DNA of 64,000 bases, from positions 992,001 through 1,056,000 of the forward strand of contig JACKQL020000005.1 of assembly GCA_018296165.2 (NCBI GenBank), given 5' to 3'. Shown here in pieces: positions 11,581-22,379 of this stretch. Under the pieces are notes generated by a model that saw nothing but the letters and a program-made list of their open reading frames with translations, made no database searches and had not been told where the DNA came from. The stretch is from Termitomyces sp. T153. Lineage: Eukaryota > Basidiomycota > Agaricomycetes > Agaricales > Lyophyllaceae. How positions within the stretch are numbered: the first letter of the stretch is position 1; each line of letters opens with the position of its first letter. The position numbers and the translations under genes were made by a program.

Positions 11581-11799
11581 ATAGAGGGGGGAGGGAGGAG
11601 GATAATAGCAACATTGTGCTTCTCCACCCCAAACTGTTCACAATCTGAGCTATGGAGGGTCTAGCCATTGATGGAGTAGAGGTGGGCATTTTCTGGGACA
11701 TACAGTGGAGCAATTGATGAGGTTGCCAGGAGGAACTTGTTATGCAGGCTGCTTGAATGCTGAACGTGGGGCATACCACTAGTGCCAAGTCGGTCTGTA

Positions 11800-12490
11800 C
11801 AGACAAATGGGCCCTCTAAGATGGGATCCTGATCTTTAGGAATCATATCTACATGCCCAATGTCCTGGAGCACTGTCAGAGGACCATGGAGCAACACTAC
11901 AACTCCCACATTGTGGAGCACCCTGGACATTGGAAAATGTTGAAGCTAGTATTGTGGAACTACTAGTGGCCTCAGGTGTCCCAATATATTGGGTCCTACA
12001 CTAGTACATGTGATCTCTGTCTCTAGACCAAGCCCCAATGCTGCCTTCCTTATAGACAACTACATCTGCTGCCCATGCTTATAGAACAATGGAGCATGGC
12101 TTCCATGGACTTCATCATAGAACTCCTCAATGCCCACAGTTATGATGCAATCATGGTGGTGGTGGACCTGTATGGCAAGCAGGTGCACTTCATTCCAATC
12201 CACACTATCTGCTTTGCCATAGGTAGTGAGAACCTGTACCAGAGGAATGTCTGGAACCTCCATAGCCTCTCCAATGCCTATGTCTCTGACTGGGGACCAC
12301 AATTTATGGTGGACTTCACCAAGGAGCTCTACCAACTACTCAGCATAAAGCTTCACACCTCCACTACCTACCACTCGCAGTCTAATGGCCAAACTGAATG
12401 CATAAACCAGGAGTTGAAGTAGTACCTCCACCTTTTCTGCAATGAGTGCCAGGACAGCTGAAATGAACTCCTCTCTGATGCTAAGTTCTA
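11800..12490 (+). pseudogene. LTR-A integrase
   Basis: An HHCC zinc-binding region (HxxxxHPGHWKML, CDLCL), then the catalytic core with SMDFIIELL (first Asp), VSDWGPQFMVDFTKEL (second Asp) and SNGQTECINQELK (Glu). The core triad is readable, but frameshifts and stops separate it from RT and from the chromodomain. Confidence 0.92.
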
Positions 12491-12866
12491 AAATAATAAT
12501 CATGTTCATGCATCCACCCAGTTCTCCCCATTCTTTCTTGACACTGGATGGCACCCATGCATGGTCTTTGAACTCAGGGCCTGACTCTTGGAGAACAAAG
12601 CAGTAAACAAGTTTGTAGACCAGATAAAGAGGTCACAGGAAGAGGCCTGAGCAGTGCTGGTGAAGGCAAAGAATGACATGGCATGATACTATGACTGTGG
12701 AAGGACTTCAGGGCACAAATATCAGCCTAGAGATTGAGTCTACCTAGATGCCTCTAACATTACAACTACCTGGCCCTCAAAAAAGCTGTCACACCACCAG
12801 TTGGGACTATTCACAGTGGAATGGCAGGTAGGGCCCCTAGTCTATTGACTTCAGCTCTCTGCAGGA

Positions 12867-13241
12867 ATGTGCCAACTTCATCTGGTGTTCAATGTGGTCA
12901 AACTAACTCCAGCTCTGAAGAATCCTATTCCAGGGCAATATCTGCCACCCTCACCACCTCCAGTGGTGGTTGACAACAGTGAAGAGTATGAGGTGGAGGA
13001 AATCCTGGATAGTTGTTTGTTCTGGAGGTGGCTACAATACAGAGTGAAGTGGAAAGGCTACAGGATTAGGGATGTCTCCTGGGAACCACAGGAGAATGTG
13101 CATGCCCCTAGACTCATCAGGGAGCTCCACAGGAGACACTCAGATGCTCCATGTGCTATCCCAGAAATCTACCCTATTTTGCTGGTGGACCAAGCGATCA
13201 GGAACTTCTTTTACCCTGCACATCAGAACACTGCACACTAG
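12867..13241 (+). pseudogene. LTR-A C-terminal chromodomain
   Basis: 124 codons are open: integrase C-terminal VFNVVKLTPA, then a chromodomain YEVEEILDS...YRVKWKGY...VSWEPQENV. In chromoviruses this module guides integration to methyl-H3K9 heterochromatin. Its presence classes LTR-A as a chromovirus. The frame ends 12 bp before the 3' LTR. Confidence 0.93.
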
Positions 13242-13252
13242 AGGAGGAGTGA

Positions 13253-13618
13253 TGTGAGGGGACTTCCATTTCTGACCTCTGCAACCTATTCCAGCAACTC
13301 TGCAGCTAGTTCAATGTCTCTGGGGCTTGCCCCAAAACTCTGGAAATTCCCAGAGAACTGTGGACTTCATATTACCTTACCAATCATTTTCCTATGGTCT
13401 GGATTAGCTCCAGCCTGCTGTACAGTAGTTCCCATGCCTCCACTGTCCACTGATGCACTATGCCAAGCAGCAGAGATCCTTAGACTTGTTCTCTTCAGAT
13501 TCCCCTCTGCTAGGTGATTAGTTACTGATTGTATTGTCATCTACTCTGCTAATATACTTCAGATTCCCCTCTGCTAGCTGTCTGACTCCAATCCACCACC
13601 CTGGAGGTTGCTCTTACA
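13253..13618 (+). repeat. LTR-A 3' LTR
   Basis: A 366-bp copy of 6360-6728, preceded by a purine tract and followed by ATCAT, the slightly altered target duplication. Confidence 0.9.
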
Positions 13619-15404
13619 ATCATGGCCTTTGTAGATGTACTTGTGAATGTACTTGATGGCTCTCACTGAAGCACAGACTTCAACATTGATGTGACATTTG
13701 TACTTGGCTGAGAAATAAGAGTTGTATGGCACAACATCACAATTGTCATAATGATGGCCATTCTTTTCAAAGAAGCACCCATTGTCAGGTCTAGCATATT
13801 GAGGATAGCCATTATCTACATACTGAGTAGCCTCCTGGAATTTCTTTGAGTATTCTTGAAACATTTGCCATCTATCATGCACTTAAAATTGGGTTTGGCA
13901 ACTCCACATGGACCATGGACCATGTTGGTAGTAACAACCTAACAACAAAGATAAGTAACTGAATTCAGGATTCAAAAAAAGCCAATACCTGATACAATTC
14001 AGGCTGAGCAACTAAATCTGGAATTTGGGCAGAGACAATGGAATCCACATCAGGTGCATCCTTGATCCTGTGATGGTGATGAAAAAAGATCAAGATGTGC
14101 ATATGTGGAAGTCCTCTCTTTTGGAATTCAATGGTATGAACATAAGCCACACAGCTGCCAAAGAGACCTTCCTTGATCTCCTTCACCACAGCAGTTTTCT
14201 TAAGTTCAAAAACTCTGGCAACAATATCAGGTCGATCAGCAGCTGTTTGCTTCTTCCCATTGACTGCAGGTTCCTTCAAGAGAGCTTCTTCAATCTCTGA
14301 CCACTTTGGATTGGCAGTCATAGTTAAGAAGAGGTCATGTTTTCCAAAATTCCTGCAGATAGCCATAGAGTCCTGGAATAATTGCTGCATCTGTCGATCA
14401 CTTTCAGTATGCGAGGATGGGAGGATAACACATTGGCTTTGTGGGGTGACTTCTTCATCTCCAGCAGCAGCATCCACTACTCCCTGATAAACTTCAGCTC
14501 TGATCTTCTTCTGATTGTGTCAGATCCAATTCAACTTGTTTTGTTCAGTGGAAGCTCATGCATTCACAACATATTGTTGAAATAGCCCTCTACTCCAGAG
14601 TAATGGTGCATTGAATTCCAAAGTTCTTTGCTGCAGCCTATATGCATAATATGCTGTTTAGGTGACCTTTGCTGATCTTTGTTGATTCTGTGGTCCAAAA
14701 TGAGAGCAAATGTTGGTGTGAAATCCAGGCTGTCCAGTGAGAAAGATGATGGTATAATGCAATGGAGTGTAATATGGGTGCAAGTGACTGATCTGCTTCA
14801 ATTGACCTCCATGCAAGTGCAAGACTATATCACAATGATTTGATCACTCCTCTGAGCCATCTCCAGGAATTACAGCTGCAAGCTCCTCCTGTTTATTAGG
14901 GTCATTATAGTGTTGAGGATCTCCAAAATCAGCTGTAAGCTTGACAAAAAGCCTTTGTGGTTGGCCTTCTGGAACTTCTCCCATAATCTGCCTGGCCTGC
15001 TTGTATAAGCCAATGAAGGGATTGACTCTAGCAAGCATATCCTGCAAAGAGGCCATTATCTGAGAATCAAGCCTGGGATTGTTCTGTTGACAAAAAGCCA
15101 ATTGCTGATTGTGATCATAAAAGTAGAGCCGTGCATATACAGGCAGATTGCCTTCAATAGGAAGCAAGGCACCTGTCAAATGATGTAGTTCTCCATTGTT
15201 CCTAAAGCTATATGGTCCAGGTGCATTGGTAATAGCATGGTCAATTTTGACTCCCAGAGATGTGAATGCAAAGGCTGCATTGTATTGATGGATAGATGTT
15301 TTAAAAGTGTTAGAGAGAGCATGGTGGCCATGGAGTAGTTTCAGTAAATCTGCTGGAGCATCTTGAAGCCTGGGCAAATTTACTTGGCCTTGTAAGCAGC
15401 ACAT
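13619..15404 (-). pseudogene. Helitron RepHel, Helitron-like N domain and HUH Rep endonuclease (fragment)
   Basis: The minus-strand piece 15404-14844 is the Helitron-like N-terminal domain (CCLQGQVNLPRLQDAP, FAFTSLGVKID, LTGALLP). 14477-13965 is the Rep domain with KRGLPHMHILIF, the two-His HUH metal site. 13882-13619 holds KYIHKYIYKGHD, the tyrosine motif that attacks DNA and stays covalently bound. Both catalytic signatures survive, but the frame is broken by stops between 14830 and 14490 and by LTR-A just after GHD. Confidence 0.92.
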
Positions 15405-15450
15405 GCTAAATTTTGGATTATTTTTGGTAGACCTGGTGAGCTTTTCAGCA

Positions 15451-16850
15451 TCAAAATGTAGAGCTTAGCAGTGTGGACATATGACAGGTGTGGACATATA
15501 ACAGGTGTGGACATATGACAGTTATAGGACCAAGATAATGTGGTGCCATCAAATAAGGTGGTCTTCCTCTTAAAATAGGCTGAACAGGGCCAAGCTGTGG
15601 TGAAATAGGAAGTTCAAAGGGAGGCTCTGGTTCTTCTGCTGGTATATTTTCAGCAAGATTTTCTAGTTGTGGTGGATCATTGGGTAGGACAGGGTCCAAG
15701 TCTTCTGCAGATCTCTGTTGAGCAGGATCAACATATTCCAAGCCATCATCAGAAGACATGTCATCCTGAGGACCCAATGAATCATCAAGGGGAGGATCCA
15801 ATTGCTCTGCTGGTTGATATTCAGCAGGATCAACATATTTCAAGTCATCCTCAGAAGGTATATCATTCTGATGACCTAAATCATTGAAATCCTCTTCCAG
15901 ATCAGCTTCATGTTGCTGTTCCCAGCCTTGAAAGATCCTTTGAGCCATAGCTGCATTCAAAGGCCTATGTTCAGGATCCAGATCAATATGCTATTGAACT
16001 TTGTTAGTTAAAGTAGCATTTCAAAGAAGTGTTTGACTGACCTCTTGTTCCTGTTGCCTCAATCTTTCCTCCTCCCTCAGCCTTTCCTGATGCAAGATGG
16101 CCAAAGCTTGTTGTTGCCTCTCCTGCTCTTCAACCATAGCAATATGTCTCAGCCTTTGCTGCTCCTGCAATGCTGCTAGTGCATGCTGTTGTTGAATTTG
16201 GTGGTCTGCCATTATTTCTCTATGAGCATCTGGTCTCACTCTCCTCAGTGCAGGAGCAGGGAGGAAAGGCACCAATCTAGGTAAGGGATTCTGCAAAGGA
16301 GCATCCCAACCTTCTGGCAAAACTGTTTCTGAAATGACCATAGCAGCTTGAGCAACAGCAAACTGATTGAGTCTATTGCCTCTTCTCTGTATAGGAGCAG
16401 GTGGAGATGGCACCATTCTAGGGATAGGATTCTGTAAAGGAGCATCCCACCCTTCAGGCAAAACAGTTTCAGGAATCACTATAGAAAATGGATTATCAGC
16501 AGCTGCTGGCTGCCTAATAGGTCTTCCTGAAGAGCCAGAAGTGGTGGCTATAGATTAGTGATTAAGTCTTGAACCCCCAGTTCCCATACCCCCAGTTCCC
16601 ATAGATTGATTAATACCCCCAGTTCTCATACCCCCAGGCCCCAATTGAAGTGGTGGGACAACCACAGTACAACCACAGTATTGATCTGTTCCAAAGATCT
16701 ATTGTTTCTATTTGCATGACAATCATCAGGATTTGTCATTTGTAACTGTTCAAGTCTCCTTTGATTCCTAGCTTGTTGCCTTTGGCTTTCAGGAGTAGTA
16801 GGTGGTTTCCTGAAACACCCATTGTTAAGCATTTTAATAGTCAAAAACCA
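15451..16850 (-). pseudogene. Helitron RepHel N-terminal low-complexity region
   Basis: Minus-strand frames 16844-16626, 16479-16021 and 15960-15451 form the N-terminal part. They contain a basic start (RNQRRLEQLQM), a duplicated module TVLPEGWDAPLQNP-PR-VP, a Gln/Glu-rich coiled coil (QQHALAALQEQQRLRH) and an acidic tail with repeated EYVDPA. It runs into the CPH part of the CPHC zinc motif, where a repeat expansion shifts the frame. Confidence 0.75.
15471..15521. repeat. 17-bp tandem triplication in the Helitron Rep gene
   Basis: GTGTGGACATATGACAG is present three times in a row, the middle copy with one change. One copy encodes the normal CPH of the CPHC...LHFDAEK motif on the minus strand. 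The two extra copies add 34 nt and shift the frame. Confidence 0.9.
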
Positions 16851-17289
16851 TTAAAATTGACTTGCATAATGAGATATTTGATATATTAATAGCTCAATGT
16901 GGTTAAGGAGTTACTAATAAGCTTGTTAGACAACATCAATCAATCAATAGATGTGACCAAACATACTTTGTCATGTGGCCTCCTTTCCACAACCTTGGAA
17001 ATGTCCATTATTTGGTCATGTTGTGTCAAAAAACACACGAAGCATGGAAAACAGTGTTCACTAAATCACATTTGGCCTTTTTGACATCTGAAGGCTATCT
17101 GGCATGTTTCAAACATAGTCAAAAGATTGTATATATGTATTAAAGCTGTCTACTGTAATTCTTTTTGAGAAAAAACCTGTTCCAAGTGTGAAAAACAGCC
17201 AAGCTACCCAAAAAGGAAGGTTCTTGGTCAGCCTTACTAAGCAGAAAAGTCATTGCATTTTTCCCAGGAGTCATCCCATATATTATAGA
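16851..17289 (-). other. H1 5' non-coding region
   Basis: No open frame. About 17035-17289 is similar to 19020-19305 (shared blocks around GTCTACTGTA, AAACAGCCAAG and AGCAGAAAAGT), which I read as the common 5' terminal region of the two Helitrons. Confidence 0.65.
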
Positions 17290-17299
17290 TGAGCTATGC

Positions 17300-17530
17300 C
17301 CCATGCCTTTAGCACAGGCTTGTAGCTCTTGCTTCATCCCAGACCCAACCTCACTTCATTTGGTTAGGTCCTTGTATTTCAAACTCAATGTTTAGTCCCA
17401 GACCCAACCTCACTATGTTCAGTTAGGTCTTTGTATTTTGTCAACTCAATGCTTAGTCCCAGACCCAACCTCACTTTGTTCAGTTAGGTTTTTGTATTTT
17501 GCCAATCTCAATGCTAAGATCCAAACTCAA
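17300..17530 (-). repeat. H2 3'-terminal hairpin and ~58-bp tandem repeats
   Basis: The same module as at 2523-2790 in the same orientation, with more substitutions; units start CAGACCCAACCTCACT at 17340, 17399 and 17460. Confidence 0.85.
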
Positions 17531-18064
17531 CCTCAGTTTGTCTACTTTGGTCTTTCATGTTATTGATAAGAGTTCCTTAATAAAGTAATCAAGATTGTTA
17601 TATTAATGGAGCTTTCCCACTTATCTCTTTCACTATGCTGACTTTGGTCTTTCTTTTTTAAATCAATGTGTCAATAGTCCTGTCATTGTCAATGTCAGTA
17701 AACATAAGTCTTTACTATGATTTCAATTATATTTCACTCAGTCAAATGAACTTTTCTTTATAAGTATTCCATTATTTTTAGCATAATGCTGAAATCCAGA
17801 CCAAACCTCACTTTGCTTGGTTAGATTTTCAATATTCCAACTCTTGCAAGTGATTATCATTAATAGATCTATAATATGCTTGAACATTTAGAATTATTGA
17901 TCAATCAAAGTCTCCTCCACCTTCTATCCCCTTATCACTCATGCACTTTGAAGAGCATGTTGGACAATTTTTGGACACCAAAATAGACTAAAGAGAAACA
18001 AATTAGGGAAAGCAGTCTGAGTAATGAGATATCTACAATCTCATTCATAATATCACTAAGTGGT

Positions 18065-18180
18065 ACTAATACTTAGCAATCAGACCTTTGACATCACTCA
18101 TCTGTTGTCTTCAACTCAATATACTAATACTTAGCAATCAGACCTTTGACATTGCTCATCTGTTGTCTTCAACTCAATAT
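18065..18180. repeat. 58-bp tandem duplication inside H2
   Basis: Two near-identical 58-bp units, ACTAATACTTAGCAATCAG to CTCAATAT, differing at one or two bases. Confidence 0.9.
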
Positions 18181-19305
18181 ATCTGACTATACATCATCTA
18201 ATCACAAACCATACACCTTCAAATCAAAAACTCTGTGGATCCTCAGAAAAAGGATGTAGCCTACAGCTAGTAGCAATCCAGTCTATTCAAATATAGATAT
18301 ATGTCATAGTACTGAGCAAAAAACCTCCTATTCCAGTCCCTTAACAGAAGACTATCAACTTTACACATTCTATATTAATACTGCCTTCTGAAGCTTTTTC
18401 CATTTCAAAGCAATCTTCAATACTCTCTTCACCAATAGTAGCATAATAAATTAAACCCACCATTCTTTTCTCAGAGGCTGTCATAATGTAGTCAAATTTT
18501 TATTGAGAGCAGCAAAAGTTGGAGATGATCAGGAGTAAGTTGACTCCAAGCTGATTACTGTAAAACTATAAGAATTCATACTTTCAAGTCTGAACCATAC
18601 ACTTTGGAATCAGAAAGCCAACATACAGCTAGCAGCACTCCAGTCCAAGTATAGCCTCACTTTGTTTGATTTTACAATTCAATGTTGGTACCACCTAACA
18701 TCACAGAATACACTTCCAAGTCAGAGGCTATCAGCAATCAGACTCAAGTCAGATTTATAGTCAAAACATAGTGTATGCCATAAACCTCTCAAAGTCCTTC
18801 AGAAACCATAGGTTGCCTAGGTATATACACAGGGCAATCATTCTCCTTTCTAAAAAATAAGTAGAAGCTTTTTGGAGTCAAAGAAACACCTTATACCACT
18901 TCTTTGGCCATTTTTGATCATAAATTCATTGTTCTGAACTTTTTTTGATAAGAAATATGTGCATGAGACATGTTCCTTTTCCAAAAAACAGCTAGAAGTG
19001 TTCCTTGTAGAGGTGCATTAAAAGACAGTACAATTTCACATAAATAAGGCTGAAAATAGTGAAATATTGCCTGAAATATCAAGTCTGGCACCTTTCACAC
19101 ATAGTAAAAGGATGGTCAAAGTTGTCTACTGTATTTTTTTTGGAAAAAATACATCTCAAGAGTGGCAAAATAGCCAAGTCTGATTATTACCATAAAAGGG
19201 TTTAAATTTGTCAGCATTTGTCAGTGCTGATAAATTTCAGTCAGCAGAAAAGTTGTCGCATAGGTGCAGCCACATTCCCATGTCCATTGTTGCATAATAT
19301 ATAGA

Positions 19306-20400
19306 TTTTGACTATACCTTGACATGTTATGGGGTTATTTATGAGGATCTTGATGGAAAAATATATGCACTGTGGAGGAATATGATATTTTCTTCTACCT
19401 CTCCAGGAATGCACTGTTAGAAATTTAGACTGGTATGCACACTAGATAGACAAGTGTGAGTACAAATCCTCAATCTGATATAAGCAACTAGATTAAACTG
19501 CACCTAGATATACAAGTGTAAGTACAAATCTATGGTACAGTCAGTGTTCATGTAATGTAGTGGAGAATTTTAGTTACTCACCCTGAGTCTGATATAAGTG
19601 ACTGAGGGTGCTATCTACTAGTGTCCAATTTATATATAGGACAGGTCTAAACAATGCCATCATTGTCTCTATTTTTGGCCACTGTGCTGACTGACAATTA
19701 ATTGCATGGCTCTTGTACACAATTCTGTGCAGACAAAGAGTGTCTGTGGTGACATCATTGAGGTCCAACATGCACTTGAATTTATATGTTGAATTACAAG
19801 TTTTGAACCAATTCAGCATCTCACTGGGTGATTGGTAGCCTTGGTCATCTGTCATGAGATGCTTGGCCCCTGAGATGCCAGGTGTCCTTTTAAACATTAC
19901 TGCCCTATTCAAAAATAGACTTAAGAATTTGAATACTAAGTCTTGACTTTGGAGTTGATTGCTCATTCACTCACACAGGTCTCAACCTTCCAGGGGCACA
20001 TTATATGCCCAATATCCTAGACCTCCATTGTTGCATTGTAGAGCAGAACCACAACTATTGAGTGGCTGGACATATTCATGCTTCCATGCAGGTGACCCTG
20101 TTCTTCCTGCTGGATATTACCCTTTTCTTTAAAGAAAATCTTCATTATGTGCATAAGGCACTTGGAACTTATGTTGCACACAGAACTAATAATGGTATCT
20201 ACAACTACAAGAACTATAGAGGACTTACTTAACCATTGACCACCATCATCCCTTTTGGAGTTCTAATAGTTCTTGAGTTATTAGTTGTGTAATTCTATTC
20301 TGGTCTGCTTCTGGTGCCTCTCCTAGGTGCCTAGAACACTTTACTTGCTTATTTTGAAGCCTTCTCCCCCCCCCACTGATGCTCCCACCCATGAGGAAAT
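19306..20400. other. Unassigned AT-rich stretch between H2 and the LINE
   Basis: A minus-strand open frame at 19966-19574 (130 codons) has no motif I recognise and could be chance. A run of nine C at about 20368 precedes the recognisable LINE ORF1. The left end of the LINE may lie here but I cannot place it. Confidence 0.4.
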
Positions 20401-20489
20401 TGACTAGGCGACCCTTCAGCAGTCCCACTTCTGGTGAGATCCCTCAATGCTCATGCCCACTCCCAACTCATTCCAACCTCAAGTCACTG

Positions 20490-21530
20490 ATGGCAACTGA
20501 CAATTGTCCAATCAAAATGGTTGATAATGCATGAAAGTGGCTCAAATCAAATGGCTGGATTCTAGCAGGTGACCCCTATGACTGTGCAAAGCTTGTCACC
20601 ATACTTGCCACAACTACACCTACCTCCAAGTATGTGAAGCTATGCTTGACAATAATAGCCATTGCCTTTCTCCTTGATGCAGATGTTACTATCCACATCT
20701 CCAATGCTCTGGCTGACACAGTGGCCTCCAAGGCCATGGACAAAATCAACAGCATGGTAAGTAAACTTGGCTCCACAGCTAAGTTTCTTGCAGCCAATGA
20801 TGCCAAACATGCAGAGTCAACTCTCATGCTCTAAGCAATGTTCAGCACTTTGGAGAGGGTGACAAGCTTGCTGAATCCTCTGGCATCTAAACTTGCAAGC
20901 CCTCTCTTGGCATCAACTCCTGGGTCTCCATTGTCAAAGTGTTGCAACAGTCCTCTGCCCCCTCTGCCCCTCCCCAACAAAAACAAGGTGACCTTCTGTC
21001 CACACAGGAGATGAAAAGCATCCAACAATGTCTCCTCTATGACACCCACATGGTCCTTGTCCAGTTCAACCCCTGCTATTAAAATGCCTCTAAGGACTTC
21101 ACTGCTAGCAGCTCCTTGAAGCTCTGCAATGATGTAGAGATCAACTTTGTCACCCCCAACACATGTGTTATTGGCCTCAAAGCAATCAGTGGAAGTGCAC
21201 ACATTGCTGAATTTGATAATGCTGACTCTGCTTGTAGGTTCCATTCCTACACTGAAAAGGAGTGGACCAGCTTTGAAGGCCTCTTTACCAACAGCATGGA
21301 CATTGTTGAGAAGTCATAGGGGCTCATCACACAGTTTGTCCCCTATGTAGGGTCCTTTGACCCTGACAATGTGTCATGTCTCCACACTATCAAGCTTGAA
21401 AACAGCCTGCTCCCCAACTCCATCACCTTGGCACCATTGCACTCCAAGAACCCTACCTTGACTACCTTGGCAACACAAAGGCAAATGGCTATTGGTGGAT
21501 TGTCTACCTGTCCTACCACTGTCATGACAG
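20490..21530 (+). pseudogene. LINE ORF1 (RNA-binding protein) remnant
   Basis: Frames at about 20500-20834 (KWLKSNGWILAGDPYDCAK, IHISNALADTVASKAM) and 21116-21530 (EINFVTPNTCVIGLKAI, WTSFEGLFTNSMDI, LENSLLPNSITLAPLHSKNP) shift against each other. The second block resembles the LP-x-SI-x-xA-x-W motif of agaricomycete LINE ORF1 proteins, as I recall them. Its first block is related to the minus-strand ORF in 4248-5136. Confidence 0.65.
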
Positions 21531-21552
21531 CACTGCATGATCTTGCTCAATT

Positions 21553-22052
21553 ATGCTTATCAATACCAACATCTCCACAGATGCCTATTCTATACTAAGT
21601 GTTGCCTCTACAGACATTACAGCAATTTGCTTTGCAGGCAAGCATAGTCATCTGTCAGTGATCAATGTCTACAATGATTGCACACACAATGAGGTGATAT
21701 CTTCTCTATCTGATTTTCTTTCTTTATCCATGCATCTGGTATGCCCCACACCAGATGATCATATGCTGTGGGTTGGTGACTTCAATGGCCACCAAATACC
21801 AAACATTGGTGAAATGACAATCTCAAATGGCTCAAGGCCCAGAGATGGCATGGGTCTAAACAAGCTAACAAATCCCATGACATTCCAGAGCACTCCTCAA
21901 AAGCTGAGGACCAGTAGTGAGACTTTCTTGGGAAATGGATGCAAGCATCCACAAGGCAAGGGATGATTACTGATGAGAATGGCTGGAAAACATTGATGCC
22001 TGTCAGATCTACCTTGCAAACAAGTACATTGTCAAAGAACCAATGGACTTTG
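21553..22052 (+). pseudogene. LINE ORF2 endonuclease (EEP fold) part
   Basis: Encodes SILSVASTDITAICF, HLSVINVYNDCTHNEVI and MLWVGDFNGHQI. The last is the catalytic GDFNxH motif of apurinic-type LINE endonucleases, which nick the target site. The frame runs to about 21966 and the sequence is cut by LTR-B at 22053. Confidence 0.85.
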
Positions 22053-22276
22053 TGTAATGGAGTACCTGTTACTAGTCATTATGCCTTGTTTACACTACTA
22101 TAATGATTCAATCTTACTATTATTATTATGGTAACATCACCTGACACTACCTATAAATACTATTACTGTAATTACATAAGGTAGCACCTTACTTCATACT
22201 TTGTAGACAGAATACAACTGGTTTGACTTATGAAGTGTGAACTGTAAGCAGTGCAACTCATAACAGAAATGTTACA
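22053..22276 (+). repeat. LTR-B 5' LTR (copy A)
   Basis: 224 bp; contains CTATAAATACTATTACTG, a TATA-like block shared with the 3' LTR. It is closer to the 3' LTR at 41764 than to the internal LTR at 24966. Confidence 0.92.
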
Positions 22277-22379
22277 TTTTTTTTTGTCAAATAAGCATGG
22301 ATTCATTTGCAAAGCAGAAGTTGAACTTCCAGAATGAAGTTTACTGCCACTAATTACAATCAGAATATTAAAATTTTGA

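Larger units (their letters stand above)
6360..13618 (+). mobile_element. LTR-A: Ty3/gypsy chromovirus, degenerate, inserted in H1
   Basis: A plus-strand LTR retrotransposon with LTRs at 6360-6728 and 13253-13618, both starting TG and ending CA. The target duplication is ATAAT (6355-6359) versus ATCAT (13619-13623), one mismatch. The order is gag, protease, RT, RNase H, integrase, chromodomain. A purine-rich tract (GAGGAGGAG, 13241-13249) precedes the 3' LTR. It is riddled with stops and almost free of CpG. A solo LTR of LTR-D (7666-8802) sits in its gag. Without that insertion it is about 6.1 kb. Confidence 0.93.
2511..17289 (-). mobile_element. Helitron H1 (autonomous type, decayed), interrupted by two insertions
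   Basis: A rolling-circle transposon on the minus strand. The 5' end is placed at 17289 (minus strand reads TCTATAATATATGG) because Helitron H2 ends directly beside it. The 3' end is near 2511, after a hairpin (GTGCC-ttc-GGCAC at about 2525-2537) and a terminal repeat array. The encoded protein reads N-terminal domain, HUH Rep, then Pif1-type helicase from high to low coordinates. It is split by LTR-A (6360-13618) and a LINE-derived insert (4248-5136). About 6.6 kb of Helitron remains when these are removed. Many stops and near absence of CpG show long decay. Confidence 0.88.
17290..19305 (-). mobile_element. Helitron H2, non-autonomous, abutting H1
   Basis: About 2.0 kb with the same two ends as H1 but no RepHel gene. 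The 5' end at 19305 reads TCTATATATTATGC on the minus strand. The 3' end at 17290 carries a degraded hairpin (CCATGCC-ttta-GCACAGG), the GGCTTGTAGCTCTTGCTTCAT linker and three to four copies of the ~58-bp repeat (17338-17530). It lies head-to-tail against H1 with no gap. The interior (17.6-19.0 kb) is AT-rich with no gene. Transposition would need proteins from a relative such as H1. Confidence 0.7.
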
